From contig OZ038517.1 in the NCBI GenBank assembly GCA_964036315.1, positions 17,563,213 to 17,627,212 of the forward strand: 64,000 nucleotides of DNA. The letters are read 5' to 3'. Each line of letters begins with the position of its first letter. The stretch's first letter is position 1. This stretch comes from Acanthosepion esculentum. Its lineage: Eukaryota; Mollusca; Cephalopoda; Sepiida; Sepiidae. Below the pieces are notes generated by a model. That model was not told the origin of the DNA, searched no databases, and saw nothing but the letters and a program-made list of their open reading frames with translations. Position numbers and translations under genes: made by a program. Positions 21,180-33,290 of the stretch are shown piece by piece.

Positions 21180-21822
21180 ATTATTAAGCAATTCTCTACT
21201 TTGCCTCACTCTATCCCCTACTCTCTTTCTTTCTATCCCTTTCTTTTTCTCGCTCTCTCTCTCTCCATTTCTATCTCTTCCTTCTTTTCTCTCTCTTCAT
21301 CTTTCATCTTTCTTCCTACATCTTTTCTTTCTAAGCGTTTCTTTCCTTCTGTCTTTTCTCTATTAATCTTTCATCAGCATCAGCATCATTTTTTCTTCTT
21401 CTTTCCTTTTCTTTCTTTCTTCCTTCTTTTTTCCTTCCTTTCTTCCCTCTTTTATGTCTCTCTTTTTTATTATAACGTCTTCTTGCTGTTGTTTCTCCTT
21501 CTTTCTTTCCTTCGTTCTTTTTCCTTCCTTCCTTCCTTCCTTATTTCCTTCCTTCTTTCTTTCTTACCTTCCTTCCTTCTTTCCTTCTTTCCTACTTTTC
21601 ACAAGGCCTCTTGATGTTGGGTAATAGTTAGCAAGATCTGCCTGTTTCACCATTACTACATTACTATCATCATTGGGGACATAAAAGTAAGTCGACAAGT
21701 GAAATAAACCTGCACTTTCTTTCATGTTATTGTGTTTTGTTTTTCAATTTTTGGCTTGTTCTCATTCTTCCATTTATTCGTCCCGGTCCTTTTTTCCTTC
21801 GTTATATCGAATTATTTACTCC

Positions 21823-21854
<32 letters not shown>

Positions 21855-22310
21855 CTTCTTCTTCTTCTTCTTCTTCTTCTCCTCCTACTACTACTACTAC
21901 TCATTCTTCTTCTTCTTCTCCTTCTTCTTCTCCTCCTCCTCCTCCTTCTTCTTCTTTTTCTCCTCCTCCTCATTCTTCTTCTCCTCCTCCTCCGTCTTCT
22001 TCTTCTTCTTCTTCTTCTTCTTCTTCTTCTATTATATTGTCTTTTTGTGTTGTTGTCCTCCTTTCTTTCTTGTTCTTTCTTTCTTTCTCATCAACCTTTC
22101 TTTCTTTATGTCTTTCCTTCATTCATCATGATCATCATCATCGTCAAAAGCAACACATCTTCTTCTTCTCTGTTTCTTTCTTTTTTTATTATATTGTCTT
22201 TTTGTTGCTGTCCTTTTTTCATTCTTTTTTTTCTTTCTTTCTTTATTTCTCCTCAACCTCCACCTCCTTCTTTTTCTCCTTCTGTTTCTTTTTCTTCTGT
22301 CTTTTCTTCA

Positions 22311-22348
<38 letters not shown>

Positions 22349-22660
22349 ATTCTTCCTCTTCTTTTTCTTCTTGTCTTCAATCTGTTTCTTTCTGTCTTTT
22401 CTTCATTCATCATCATCAACAACAACACATCTTCTTCTTCTTCTTCTTCTTCTTCTTCTGTGTGTCTTTTTTTATTTGTATCACCTTGTCGTTGTTCTCT
22501 TTCCTTCGTTCATTCCTTCCTCATGCCTCTTTTTTGTCTTCTTGCGACTCTTATTTCTTTTTAATTTCCTTTTTTCCATTTTTTTTATTTATTTCTTTCT
22601 TTCTTTCTTCCTTTCTTTCTTTCTTTCTCCTCATTCACCTTCTTCTTCTTCTTGGCCTTC
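21180..22660 (+). repeat. 1.5-kb polypyrimidine region: (CTT)n, (CTTT)n, (CCT)n, (CAT)n
   Basis: Almost purine-free plus strand with (CTT)n at 21827-21880, 21990-22030 and 22430-22460, (CAT)n at 22312-22350 and many TTTC/TTCC runs. The 186-, 135-, 362- and 275-residue Leu/Ser/Phe frames here come from composition alone. Confidence 0.92.
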
Positions 22661-23210
22661 AATCTATCTCCCGATGCCCTCTTTTCCTCGGCGACAAATA
22701 CGAATACAAAGCCTAATGGCGAAGACGATATATGAGGTCACTGAGTTTAAGTTATTTTGTCGAATTTCCTGCGAAATGGACAAACAGGGAGAAACGAGAA
22801 AAAAAAAGGTGTTTGAATGACTTGGCGATGACATAGGAGTGTAAGCAGAAATGGCCACTTGGAAGCCGGATAGAATTAATGGATATTGGCCGGGTCTGTG
22901 GAGACAGCACAAGTGTATGTGTTGGAAACGGAATGACGAGGTAGGGACGGACGACGATTGGATGAACGATAACGCGGGCAGTGGCGTTAATCGGGAAGAA
23001 CAGATTTGGCAGTAAAAAGATCTGTAAGAAGATTTCCGAAGAGGTAATTGGCAAGAAGCGGATATGTAAATGGCTTAACGACTATCAGCACGGAAAGTGG
23101 TAACAGCGAAATGAGTTCAAATTCCAGCGTAACCTCCTAGATTATACCCCGGCCCAAAGTAGTCCAGGGTATGCCCCCAGTATGGAAACTGTTCCGATGA
23201 GTCTTTTTTT
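22661..23210. other. unassigned spacer
   Basis: More balanced composition with no recognised domain. GAGTTCAAATTCCAGCG near 23113 resembles a B-box, but no matching A-box is seen. Confidence 0.3.
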
Positions 23211-23214
23211 TCCT

Positions 23215-23515
23215 AGTGACTCGACTACATGAATTTAAGCAACTAGGTCTCGCTGTTTTGCTGTTGAACTAGCTAAGTGCAAAGGCCACTTCTATTCTAG
23301 CAAGTTCTTTCCTCCAACATCTCGCCTCTTAAGCACTCTTCCAATGTCTTCAAAAATTTTAAGGCAGCGTCAATCGCCATCTTCTGTCTTCCTGAACCCT
23401 GTTTTTTTATTTTCCTTTTACTCACTTCTACTCGCTAAAGTTTTCTCATTCTTTTTTACTCCCTGTAACTCCCCGTGTCCTAGTGGAATTATCACCTTGT
23501 CTGGTGTTTAAAAAA
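23215..23515 (+). pseudogene. LINE tail, diverged copy of the 4024 family
   Basis: Follows the ORF2 C-terminal order: CATGAATTTAAGCAACTAGG, CTTCTATTCTAGCAAG, GGCAGCGTCAATCGCCATCT. It ends in the UTR word CCCGTGTCCTAGTGG and an A-run. Many indels. Confidence 0.7.
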
Positions 23516-23584
23516 AAATCCCCCAGCCCAGATTATATTCTAGGCTAGTGTAGACTAGTTTTTTTATACCTGGGTGTAAATTAG

Positions 23585-24330
23585 GCTACGACAAAAAGAA
23601 AGTGACAGGAAGGAAGGAAGGAAGGAATGAAGGAAGGAAGGAAGGAAACAAAACGACGTTATAACAAAAAGAAAGTGACAGGAAGGAAGGAAGGAAGGAA
23701 GGAAGGAAGGAAGGAAGGAAGGAAGGAAGGAAGGAGGGAAGGAAGGAAGGAAGGAAGGAAGGAAAGAAGGAAGGAAGGAAGGAAGGAAGGAAACAAGACG
23801 ACGTTATAACAAAAAGAAAGTGACAGGAAGGAAGGAAGGAAGGAAGGAAGGAAGGAAGGAAAGAAGGAAGGAAGGAAGGAAACAAGACGACGTTATAACA
23901 AAAAGAAAGTCACAGGAAGGAAGGAAGGAAGGAAGGAAGGAAGGAAGGAAGGAAGGAAGGAAGGAAGAGAGGCAGGAAAAGAAGACGAAATTATAACAAA
24001 AAGAAAGTGACAGGAAGGAAGGAAAGAAGGAAGGAAGGAAGGAAGGAAGGAAGGAAGGAAGGAAGGAAGGAAGGAAGGAAGGAAGGAAAGAAGGAAGGAA
24101 GGAAGGAAGGAAGGAAAAGAAACAAGACGAAATTATAACAAAAAGAAAGTCACAGGAAGGAAGGAAGGAAGGAAGGAAGGAAGGAAGGAAGCAAGGAAGG
24201 AAGGAAGGAAGGAAACAAGACGACGTTATAACAAAAAGAAAGTGACAGGAAGGAAGGAAGGAAGGAAGGAAGGAAGGAAGGAAGGAAGGAAGGAAGGAAG
24301 GAAGGAAGGAAGGAAGGAAGGAAGGAAAAA
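23585..24330. repeat. composite (GGAA)n array with a conserved spacer (7 occurrences)
   Basis: (GGAA)n blocks of 4-20 units alternate with ACGACGTTATAACAAAAAG followed by AAAGTGACA, at about 23586, 23650, 23800, 23890, 23985, 24127 and 24220. Same architecture as the ATCT array but with a different spacer. The Phe-Leu-Pro-Ser minus frames are artefacts. Confidence 0.95.
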
Positions 24331-25262
24331 GGAGAAACAACAAGAAAAGGTTCTAATAAAAAGGAAAACAACATAGAGGAAGAGAGCTAGGAAGGAACGT
24401 GTGTAGAAAGGAAGGAAAAAAGGAAAGATGGAAGGAGAAAAGAACGAGAAACGATAACAATACACGAAAAAAGAAGAATGAAACCTGAAAGAATTAATGA
24501 AGGATAAATCAACATTGCACGGATTTGTCTTTGAGAAAGAAAGGCACAAAACTCCAAGCATTTCCTGAATCAAATGGCTCATCCAATCCAAGCAAGAATA
24601 CCAGATCCCATTATCACTATCAAGGATTTTAAAATACGTTAGAGAGTGGACAATCATTCTTCCAGCGGATAACAGAGTAAGCTGAATTAAAAGAATAAAT
24701 GCCTGGTTAGATGCCATTGTGGGGTTACTCATGACCGTTCTTGAATTGGACAAGAGCTAAGGAATCTCTAGTGGAAATGAATGGCAATATATTAGTGGCA
24801 ACGCGTGAGTGAACGTGTCGTTCGGCCGTGTGTTAATAGAAAAAGAGGAGGAGGAATTGTCATCGTAGATTTTGCCCCATCACCGCAATCAAGAGACATG
24901 CAGAGGACGCAAAACAGCGCAAGAAACAATAAGAAAACGACAATACACCGAGCAGAAAAAGAATAGTTCCGGCAAATGCAACACTTCAAAACAGAAAACG
25001 GTAGATTAGTTGATTGTGTTGGGAGGATATCAACACCTCCATGGGTTATTTGATGCCGAAATAAAAAATATTCTGAACGCAAGACTCCAACTAAATATAT
25101 TTTGAACACAACTGCCTGCCTTCAACGACAGATAAAATTTATTGTTGGGCATTTGATTTTTTTTAAAAGTATTGTTGGTAATTGTACTATAAATTTCCTA
25201 GATGTAACCGTATTTTTAATCTTTTTTACAGGTGGATGCAGTTATTATATTTGTGTTTTCTA
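24331..25262. other. unassigned sequence with an R2-like fragment
   Basis: About 25018-25075 contains GATATCAACACC and TTTGATGCCGAAAT, related to repeat R2. The remainder shows no recognisable gene; minus ORFs at 24226-24753 and 24792-25109 lack family signatures. Confidence 0.35.
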
Positions 25263-25265
25263 CTA

Positions 25266-25307
<42 letters not shown>
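25263..25307. repeat. (AT)n
   Basis: Pure dinucleotide array. Confidence 0.95.
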
Positions 25308-25310
<3 letters not shown>

Positions 25311-25384
25311 TGTTTTATTAAAAACGACAGACAATGTACTCCTATTGAACTTTTTATTTAATTTTTTCTTGTGTTCGAACAGCT

Positions 25385-25762
25385 GCTTTCAACATTTCAA
25401 ATAATGGAGGCTTTAATAATAAAAAAGAAAAAGCCTATCCTTAACAATATTAACTACGAACAAAGCCACAACGTGCTAACCGTATTCGGAAATTAAAACA
25501 CCACTACTACACACTAAGACATGCACATAATGCATACACTCAATTAAGCTGAAAAATCGAATCATCCTTGATAATGGCTAAAGGTATAGCCGAAAGCGCT
25601 CGGAAACATAAAACATTTGGACAGTTCTTACACACCCTTTGTCCAACAAAGAAAGCTCTTGTTCGAACACAAGAAAATTTAAATAAAAAGCTTAACCGTA
25701 GTAACTTGTCTGTCGTTTTTAATGAAACATGCATAAAAGAAGGATTGCTGCCTAATTACACA

Positions 25763-25765
<3 letters not shown>
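25385..25765 (+). pseudogene. Penelope-like junction: C-terminal block, hammerhead-like hairpin, next-copy 5' block
   Basis: An MEALIIKKEKA-type block near 25405-25435 is followed after about 135 bp by TTGATAATGGCTAAAGG and AGCCGAAAGCGC (25570-25608), then by an open frame from 25568 that ends in VVFNETCIKEGLLPNYT. The same three parts in the same order occur at 7230-7575. This suggests tandem head-to-tail Penelope-like copies, known for that class. Confidence 0.5.
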
Positions 25766-25805
<40 letters not shown>

Positions 25806-25876
25806 ATATACATATATATATATATACATAAATAGTACTATACTATATATATATATATATCCATAAATACTACTAT

Positions 25877-25945
<69 letters not shown>

Positions 25946-26213
25946 GCAAAATATGATAAAGAACTCGATTCAGTATCTGATAAACAACTATTTACTCCTG
26001 TCTAAATGGTAAAGCTGATAAGTTTGACAAAGTCAAATTGGGAGCTGATCTAAAAAAAAAAAGGGCCGTAAAAAAAAATGCTCAACCGTAGTAACTTGTC
26101 TGTCGTTTTTAATGAAACATGCATAAAAGAAGGATTGCTGCCTTAATATACAACTATATATATATGTATATACAACTATATATATATATATATATATCCA
26201 TAAATACTACTAT

Positions 26214-26269
<56 letters not shown>

Positions 26270-26395
26270 AATGCAAAATATGATAAACAACTCGATTCAG
26301 TATCTGATAAAACAACTATTTACTCCTGTCTAAATGGTAAAGCTGATAAGTTTGACAAAGTCAAACTGGGAGCTGATCTAAAAAAAAAGGGCCGT
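25766..26395 (+). repeat. duplicated Penelope-associated segment with (AT)n expansions
   Basis: AACTTGTCTGTCGTTTTTAA-GAAGGATTGCTGCC at about 25700 recurs at about 26090 (390 bp). AACTCGATTCAGTATCTGAT-GGGCCGT at 25961-26069 recurs at about 26289-26395 (about 329 bp). (AT)n arrays lie at the same place in both copies (25772-25940 and 26156-26265) but differ in length. Confidence 0.75.
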
Positions 26396-27065
26396 CAATC
26401 TGTTGTAAACTAAAGCTACGAATGGCTTCTTTATTTTAACGTCTCCAAGACGAAATAACCTTTAATCTCCAGTTAGAACATTTTCTTTTTTGCCTTCAAC
26501 CAAACATGTTTGATGCTGATCTCCAGGAGAATGACTCACTGCGCCTCCCCGTGCTAGCGTTTTTCTCTGACATGAAGCGGAAAGAGTATATTGCCAGATC
26601 TAGAAAGGTTCGTTCATTGCGTCGTGCTAGACATTTTTTCCCCACTAGAATCTATATAACATCTTTATACTGCGGTCACATCTGGTCTGATGCTTTTACT
26701 ATGCATTTATAGAATTTTGAAAAAAGTCTAAAGAAGAGATTGCAGTGTTATTGGTTCTGACCTGGCATATCGGCTTCCCTGTGTCTTTTCTATAAATATT
26801 TTTATGGTAATTGTATTGATTGTCTTCCCTTTAATCTACCCCTACTTTAGGAATTAAAGTGCACTACGAGATCAATCGACATTTCTTTCTGGTGGAACTA
26901 TAATTCGTATTCTTAAAGACAACGTCATCTTTAATCTCATTAATTCCCGGTCTTCTGCAGCCTTAATAATGTTTTCTCATATTCTTTCACACTCTGTAAC
27001 CAATTGTGTTTTAGTGGCTTTATTGCCTTGATTTCGGGTAAAATGATAAAATATAAAAAATATAT
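26396..27065 (+). pseudogene. LINE tail, longer diverged copy of the 4024 family
   Basis: Starts upstream of the region kept in other copies ('TTTAACGTCTCCAAGACGAA', the NPSKT-type block). It continues through LRLPVLAFFSDMKRKEYIAR, a CGGTCACATCTGGTCTGATG block and the UTR word TTGTGTTTTAGTGGCTTTAT. Frame broken by stops near 26712. Confidence 0.65.
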
Positions 27066-27114
27066 AAAATATAAGAAAGTTAAACTGATAGAAAATTAAG
27101 GGCTACTTACGGAA

Positions 27115-27975
27115 CTAAGTACTTAAACAATATACTATACTATAAACTATATACTCCACTATATGCTATACGATAAACTATATACTATATACTATAATAT
27201 ATACTATACAATATACTATACTATAAATTATACTATAGTATATACTCTATACTATACTATGTACTATAAACTATATACTATACTGTAAAATATATACTAT
27301 ACTATATACACGACTATAAAGTATATACTATAGTATATACTATGTACTATACTATAAACTATATACTATAAACTATATACTATACTATATACTATACTAA
27401 AAACTATATACTATACTATAAACTATATACTATACTATATACCATATTATATACTATAAACTATATACTATACTATATACTGTAAACTATATCCTATACT
27501 ATATACTATAATATAAACTATATACTATAATATATACTATATATTATACTATAAACTATATACTATAAACTATATACTATCCTATATACTATACTATAAA
27601 CTATATACTATAGTATGTACTATATACTATATTATATACTATACTATATACTATAAACTATATACTATAATATATACTGTGCACAATATACTAAACTATA
27701 AACTATATACTTTAGTATATGCTATATACTATAATATAAACTATATACTATAGTATATATTATATACTATACTACATACTATAAACTATATATTATACTA
27801 TATACTGTAAACTATATGCTATACTATAAACTGTATACTATATATTATATACTATGTTATATAATATATACCATAAATTATATATTATACCATATACTAT
27901 ACTACCAACTATATGCTATACTACAAATTATACCCTATACTATATACTATAAACTATATATTATGCTATATTCTA
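27115..27975. repeat. 860-bp degenerate (TATAC/TATAA)n array
   Basis: Made almost wholly of ACTATATACTATA- and ACTATAAACTATA-type words with irregular 5-, 6- and 11-bp steps. Very low GC. Probably a decayed AT-rich minisatellite. Confidence 0.9.
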
Positions 27976-28146
27976 TAATTGTTGTATAATTAATACGAAT
28001 TAAAAAGCATTTCTCAGAATCTGATAAAATAGAAAAATTCGGAAACGATCCTTTTTCACATTCCCGAACAAATAAAACTGTATGAGATTTAATCGAATAT
28101 TATTTCTGAAGCCAGAAACACTTTGGAGTTACTTGCTAAACGTATT

Positions 28147-28640
28147 TAGCTATTTGGAAAATAATGTTCGATTTTAGAATCGACTTTTATTCCTTAATAA
28201 TTAATGTATTTAAACCTTGTTTAAATTAGTCCAAAGAGTAACCCAGTGTATCTATTCAGTTCTGCCATCGAGTTAAAAGGTTATTAATGCCTTTACAATA
28301 AAACTCTAAAGGTTTGGGCGCCAAAAAAAATCTTTGAATGCAGTTTATGCATCTTCTTTACAGCGATCCTTGGAATATGATGTATGTATGTGGCAAAGGC
28401 TGGTATCCCAAGACGGTGAGCTTCTGTCCTTGTCATCCTGGCAACATGCAGCTGAGCATTGTCATGTAGCAGAATTGGTCCTCGTCGATTAACCAGTGCC
28501 GGTTACATTTTGCTTAACTGGGTGTGCATTTCTGTCTGCTGGTAGTAAAAGTTCTGTATACACGAGGGTTGAAAAGATATATCTGGGTCGAGATTAGACT
28601 CAAAAAAGGTAAACATCAGTCTGGTTAATACTGCTATTTA
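28147..28640 (-). pseudogene. mariner-like transposase relic, copy 1
   Basis: The minus strand encodes a decayed mariner C-terminal region (LLHDNA-, LPH- and DLSP-type blocks partly lost). The outer end at 28147-28170, TTTGGAAAATAATGTTC, resembles the terminal repeat of copy 2. Shares long stretches with 28950-29350. Confidence 0.65.
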
Positions 28641-28822
28641 CAACCTAAACCTACAGTAACGGGATATGACAGAAGGTCGGTTTAATGTGGGGAGCCAATC
28701 GCGTGCACCTGGGTTATGGATAAGAACCGCTTCCAATCAAACCCAGAGCTCCAACCCCAACTGGAATTATTAATCTCTTCAACTTCACCCAGCACTGCAG
28801 AATTCTTTTTTGTTATTATTAG
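28641..28822 (-). repeat. R2-type head between the two mariner copies
   Basis: GGTCGGTTTAATGTGGGGAG and CGCGTGCACCTGGG are shared with 29385-29440 and partly with 33008-33030. Confidence 0.55.
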
Positions 28823-29350
28823 GTTGTTCGGAAAATAATGTCATATTTTAGAACACATTTTTTCCCCGAATTAATGTATTTACAAAAGTGTTTAAACCCT
28901 GAACATGTATTCATTTCTAACATCGACTTACAAGGTTATTTATGCCTTTGCAATAAAATTTTAAAGATTTGGATGCCAATAAATCTTTAAATGCACTTTC
29001 TGCATCTTCTTTGTAAAGGAATCGTTTCCATTACAAAATTGTCAAGATGCTTCAAAAAGTGGTAGTCATTTGGAGAGAGATCCGTGGAATATGGTGTGTG
29101 TGGCAAAGTCTTGTATCCCAAGACGGTGAGCTTCTGTCCTTGTCATCCTGGCAACATCCGGCCGAGCATTGTCATGGAGCAGAATTGGTCCTCGTCGATT
29201 AACCAATGCCGGTCACATTTTGCTTAACTTGATGTGCATTTCATCCAGTTTGCTGCCAGTAGAGGTTCTGTATACACGAGGATCGAAAAGGTAGATATTG
29301 GTCGGGATTACACTAGAATCAAAAAATTAGACATCAGGCTGGTTTATTCA
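28823..29350 (-). pseudogene. mariner-like transposase C-terminal relic, copy 2
   Basis: Minus-strand translation gives GPILLHDNARP, then (frame-shifted) LPHTPYSTDLSPNDYHFLKH. This includes the second and third catalytic Asp contexts of a mariner DD34D transposase. The end TTAGGTTGTTCGGAAAATAA at 28823-28842 is a mariner-type terminal repeat. The N-terminal half is absent. Confidence 0.8.
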
Positions 29351-29369
29351 GGTATTTACTAACCCTACC

Positions 29370-29665
29370 CAACTCTACGTTGACGAGATGTGACAAAAGG
29401 TCGGTTTAATGTGGGGAGCGCATCGCACGAACCTGGGCTATGAACAAAAATTCCCCGGAACCAACGTCATGCTAACCCTCCATACTACTTCTACTGACCC
29501 TCCACTTTTAGTGCAATGAGGGAGGTACTGTCACAAGGTTGGAATCTCTGGGGCTAAGCATCTCTCATCTGTATTTTTCTTGTTTGTTTAGTGGAGTATC
29601 AACTCGTTATGGTTCATTTAATGCCGAAATTTATTTTTTTAGGAACATTCGAAATTTTCTTTAGT
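29370..29665 (+). repeat. dispersed repeat R2
   Basis: Runs from GGTCGGTTTAATGTGG through CCAACGTCATGCTAACCCT and GTGCAATGAGGGAGGTACTG to CATTTAATGCCGAAATTTA. A near-identical 3' part is at 33008-33235, with fragments at 956-1024 and 25018-25075. Confidence 0.75.
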
Positions 29666-29674
29666 ATCTGTCTG

Positions 29675-30007
29675 TATTTCTGAGATTAGGTATTATGTAC
29701 ATTATTTACATTATTCGGACTATTTTCCTCATCTTTGTCGCCATATTTATTCCAACGTTTCGGCCGTTGTACGCACCGGACTTCTTCAGGTGGTTGGAAT
29801 GTCGAACTAAACCCTTTATTTCGCTCACTGGGGTAGAATGTTCTAGTTTCATCTGCCATGTTTAATGGATGTCAGTTATCAGTTATCTCCTGTTTATTTC
29901 CCTCTGAAAGTTCTCCACTACTTTAACCGGGTATTGAACTCACACTCTTTTGGGTCCTGTCACTGGATCTAACTAACGCCTTTATCCACTGTGCCATGTG
30001 TCCTTGA
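29675..30007 (-). mobile_element. SINE family B, longest copy, minus strand
   Basis: Minus-strand head AGGACACATGGCACAGTGGA (A-box-like), GAGTTCAATACCCGG (B-box-like), AATAAAGGGTTTAG, a CTGAAGAAGTCC...GGCCGAAACGTTG hairpin and tail. About 330 bp and the best local template for this family. Confidence 0.8.
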
Positions 30008-30231
30008 GGAAATATATTGATGGTATTTTTTTTCAAAAATGTATTGCTAGTAAATTTATTTTTCCAAAAATGTATTGCTTGAATTTGAGTTTTGTTTTTT
30101 TTTAATTTTTTTTTTCAAAAATTAATTGCCGGTAATGCTTTTCAAAAGTTAATTACTAGTATTTTTTTTTACTATGATAATGCATTGCTTGTATGTTCAC
30201 TATAAAAATGTATTTTTATACATTCATAGTG
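30008..30231. repeat. degenerate T-rich tandem (TCAAAAATGTATTGC words)
   Basis: CAAAAATGTATTGCT- and ATTAATTGCC-type words separated by T-runs at roughly 35-50-bp steps. Related words follow R2 at 33240-33290. Confidence 0.55.
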
Positions 30232-30670
30232 TATGGGAGTTAACTATTAGCTCATATTTGTGACCCTAACAGGTGCTACCACCCAAGGTCCAGGTGGACC
30301 TGGGAACAGCAGCAATTAAGTGGTGATTCCACGCTTCTCAAAACCTCCAAATTTGCTGCCGAATGTAGTTCATCATCATACCCAGGACTGAATCTACATT
30401 AAAGTAGCCTACCAGTGCGACCAACAGGAATTAAGATGTCGTTCCGCGCTCCTAACAAAAACCCTCCAATCTCCCGATCAGAAGTCTTTCTGACGGATGT
30501 AATTTATCGTCAGACCCTGGACTGAAACTGCATCAAAGTGGCCTACCAATGCGGTCAACATCATTAAAGGGCTGGTTCCACGCGTCTCAAAATCGACAAT
30601 CTCCCGACCAGAGGACTTGCCGGGTCTAGTTTATCGTCATATTCAGAACGAATATTTTTCTTGTGCTCAG
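30232..30670 (+). repeat. dispersed repeat R5 and a diverged three-copy tandem
   Basis: 30232-30285 is inverted at about 53400-53455 (GGTAGCACCTGTT). Downstream, TTCCACGCTTCTC, TTCCGCGCTCCT and TTCCACGCGTCTC near 30327, 30442 and 30575, with matching CTCCCGA and CTGAA blocks, mark three diverged units of about 115-135 bp. Confidence 0.6.
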
Positions 30671-31038
30671 AGACACATTTTGAAATATATCAGTGGCGAC
30701 ACCGACCAAAAAGACTGTTTTTTTGGCCGCAAGGTCCTGTTTATAAAACAATCATAAAGATGGCGATCGGTGTTCTGAGTGAAAAATAGGGGACTAAGAG
30801 ATCCGCTTTACACGGGATTCAGAAACGTAAACTTTAGATCCGGTTTATGCCAGAGCCCAAAACAGATCCTGGTTATATTCATAAACGAACCAGCAAGCCC
30901 CCAATGGGAATGCATTCCCTTTTGAGGTGAGGGATTTGCTTCTCTCGAGAGGATGCCGCCGGTGTATTCTAAGCCCATCCAAGCGGCAAATTAAGAGACT
31001 GAGAAAGTTGGATGTCAATAATATTGTAAAAAAACAAC
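30671..31038. other. unassigned sequence
   Basis: No recognised repeat or coding signature. Confidence 0.3.
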
Positions 31039-31039
31039 A

Positions 31040-31148
31040 TATATATATATATCACCTCAATCCAACTATGTTAGCTCTATCACTGATATTCAGCGCTTTC
31101 CAATAAGTACCGCGCATATATAATATATAAATAATATATATAATAAAT

Positions 31149-31194
<46 letters not shown>

Positions 31195-31235
31195 TTTCAC
31201 ACACACACACACACACACAGACACAGACAGATATA

Positions 31236-31292
<57 letters not shown>

Positions 31293-31444
31293 AAAATAAC
31301 TTCCCGAAGTTTATGACAAAGTTATTAAGAAAAGAATGATTTATTTACTATAGGCGAAGATAAATAATTTCAGAAAATTTTTTTTTAAAAAGGGAGAATG
31401 GAGAAAAAATGTTTAAAAAATGAATAGAAGAGAATGATTAAACA

Positions 31445-31485
<41 letters not shown>

Positions 31486-31582
31486 ATCAATCCAACTAAA
31501 TATGTTAGCTCTATCCCTGATATCGAGCGCTTTCCAATAAATACTGCGCATATATAATATATAAATAATATATATAATAAAT

Positions 31583-31626
<44 letters not shown>

Positions 31627-31934
31627 CACATTTCACACACTTTACACACACATATATATACATATAAATATATATATATATATATATTTATATACATACA
31701 CATTTCACACACACACATACACATATATACAATAACTTCCCGAAGTTAATGACAAAGTTATTAAGAAAAGAATGATTTATTTGAAGGTAAATAATTTCAT
31801 AAAATTTATTTTTAAAAAGGGAGAATGGAGAAAAAATGTTTGAAAAATGAATAGAAGAGAATGATTAAACAGAAAAAAGAAGAAAATTAGGGGAAAAAAG
31901 AAGGAAACTAATACTGTAATGTCAAAAATACTGT

Positions 31935-31984
<50 letters not shown>

Positions 31985-32122
31985 TATATATATCACATCA
32001 ATTCAATTAAATATGTTAGCTCTATCACTGATATCGAGCGCTTTCCAAAAAGTACCGCGCATATATAATATATAAATAATATATATAATAAATTACATAT
32101 ATATATATATACATACACATTT

Positions 32123-32159
<37 letters not shown>

Positions 32160-32196
32160 TTATATACATACACATTTCACACAAACACACACACAG

Positions 32197-32274
<78 letters not shown>

Positions 32275-32425
32275 ACTTCCCGAAGTTAATGACAAAGATA
32301 TTAAGAAAAGAAGGATTTATTTACTATAGGTGAAGGTAAATAATTTCAGAAAAATATTTTTTAAAAAAGGGAGAATGGAAAAAAAAATTTTTAGAAATGA
32401 ATAGAAGGGAATGATTAAACAGAAG
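31040..32425 (+). repeat. tandem triplication of a 430-500-bp segment
   Basis: Three copies start at about 31050, 31480 and 31990. Each has TTAGCTCTATC(A/C)CTGATAT, CGCGCATATATAATATAT-type words, (AT)n, a CACATTTCACACAC block, AACTTCCCGAAGTT and GGGAGAATGGA. The copies differ mainly in AT and CA array lengths. Each also holds the tRNA-like fragment seen at 2358-2400, inverted. Confidence 0.85.
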
Positions 32426-32940
32426 AAAAAAGAGAAGAAAATTGAGGTGAAAAAAAAGGAGGAATGTAATCCTGAATGAAAAACGATTCGCTTCCATTTC
32501 ATGTTTTCCCGCCAGCATCACATCAAGCATTGAGTGATAATTACCATTGGCGGGAACGTCACAGCTGTTTGAACGTTAATTGCGACATTCATGTGAAGTT
32601 CAGTGTTAGCTTTCAGAAAAAATAAGTAAACGATTGAAAATAAAATGAAAATAAGTATCAGGCTCTACAAGTTTGTCTTGAATGAATTCTATCAGCAAAA
32701 CATCGTGAAAGGTAGAACTCAAATTGCTGTAATTTCTGTTAAATTTTTTTTTTTTTTTTTTTCGGGTGGGTATTTATGTCGTTTATCTTGTGGAGATCTA
32801 AATCATTCAAATGCTGTGCCACTTTACGATTAGATAATAGCGTTTGAGAATATTCTGACAGACTAGTTCAATGTTTAATTCTTTTGGATAAAATGTATCC
32901 AGTTTCTTAGTTGCTAAATCAGAGCCCACGTCGACATAAA
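32426..32940. other. unassigned sequence with a T-run
   Basis: A T-run of about 20 lies at 32743-32762. Nothing else recognised. Confidence 0.35.
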
Positions 32941-32941
32941 T

Positions 32942-33290
32942 ATGCTAAACCAGTTGTTCTCAACCAGTTTTGGGCGAAGCCCCACTTTGGTATTTCTAAA
33001 ATTTAATATGGCGAACCCATCGCGTGCACCTGGGCTATTCCCCGCAACCAACGTCATGCTGACCCTCCCTACTACTTCTACTGACCCTACATCTTTAGTG
33101 CAATGAGGGAGGTACTGTAACAGTGTTGGAATCTCCGGAGCTAAGCATCCCTCATTTGTATTTTTCTTGTTTGTTTGTTTAGCGACCTTATGGTTCATTT
33201 AATGCCGAAATTTAAGTTTTTAGGAACATTAGAAATTTTCTTTACAAAAATGTATTGATGGTAATTTTTTTTTTTCAAAAATATATTGCC
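32942..33290. mobile_element. hAT-type terminal sequence interrupted by an R2 copy
   Basis: CAGTTGTTCTCAACCAGTTT at 32949 has the look of a hAT-superfamily end (CAGNGGTTCTCAACC). R2 sequence occupies about 33005-33240. The hAT-like repeat resumes near 33290. Confidence 0.5.

Noticed and set aside
21054..22820. 186- to 362-residue Leu/Ser/Phe ORFs
   Set aside because: Polypyrimidine composition has few stops. Overlapping frames are open together and no family signature is present.
23586..24753. Minus-strand Phe-Leu-Pro-Ser repeat ORFs
   Set aside because: Direct translation of (GGAA)n arrays.
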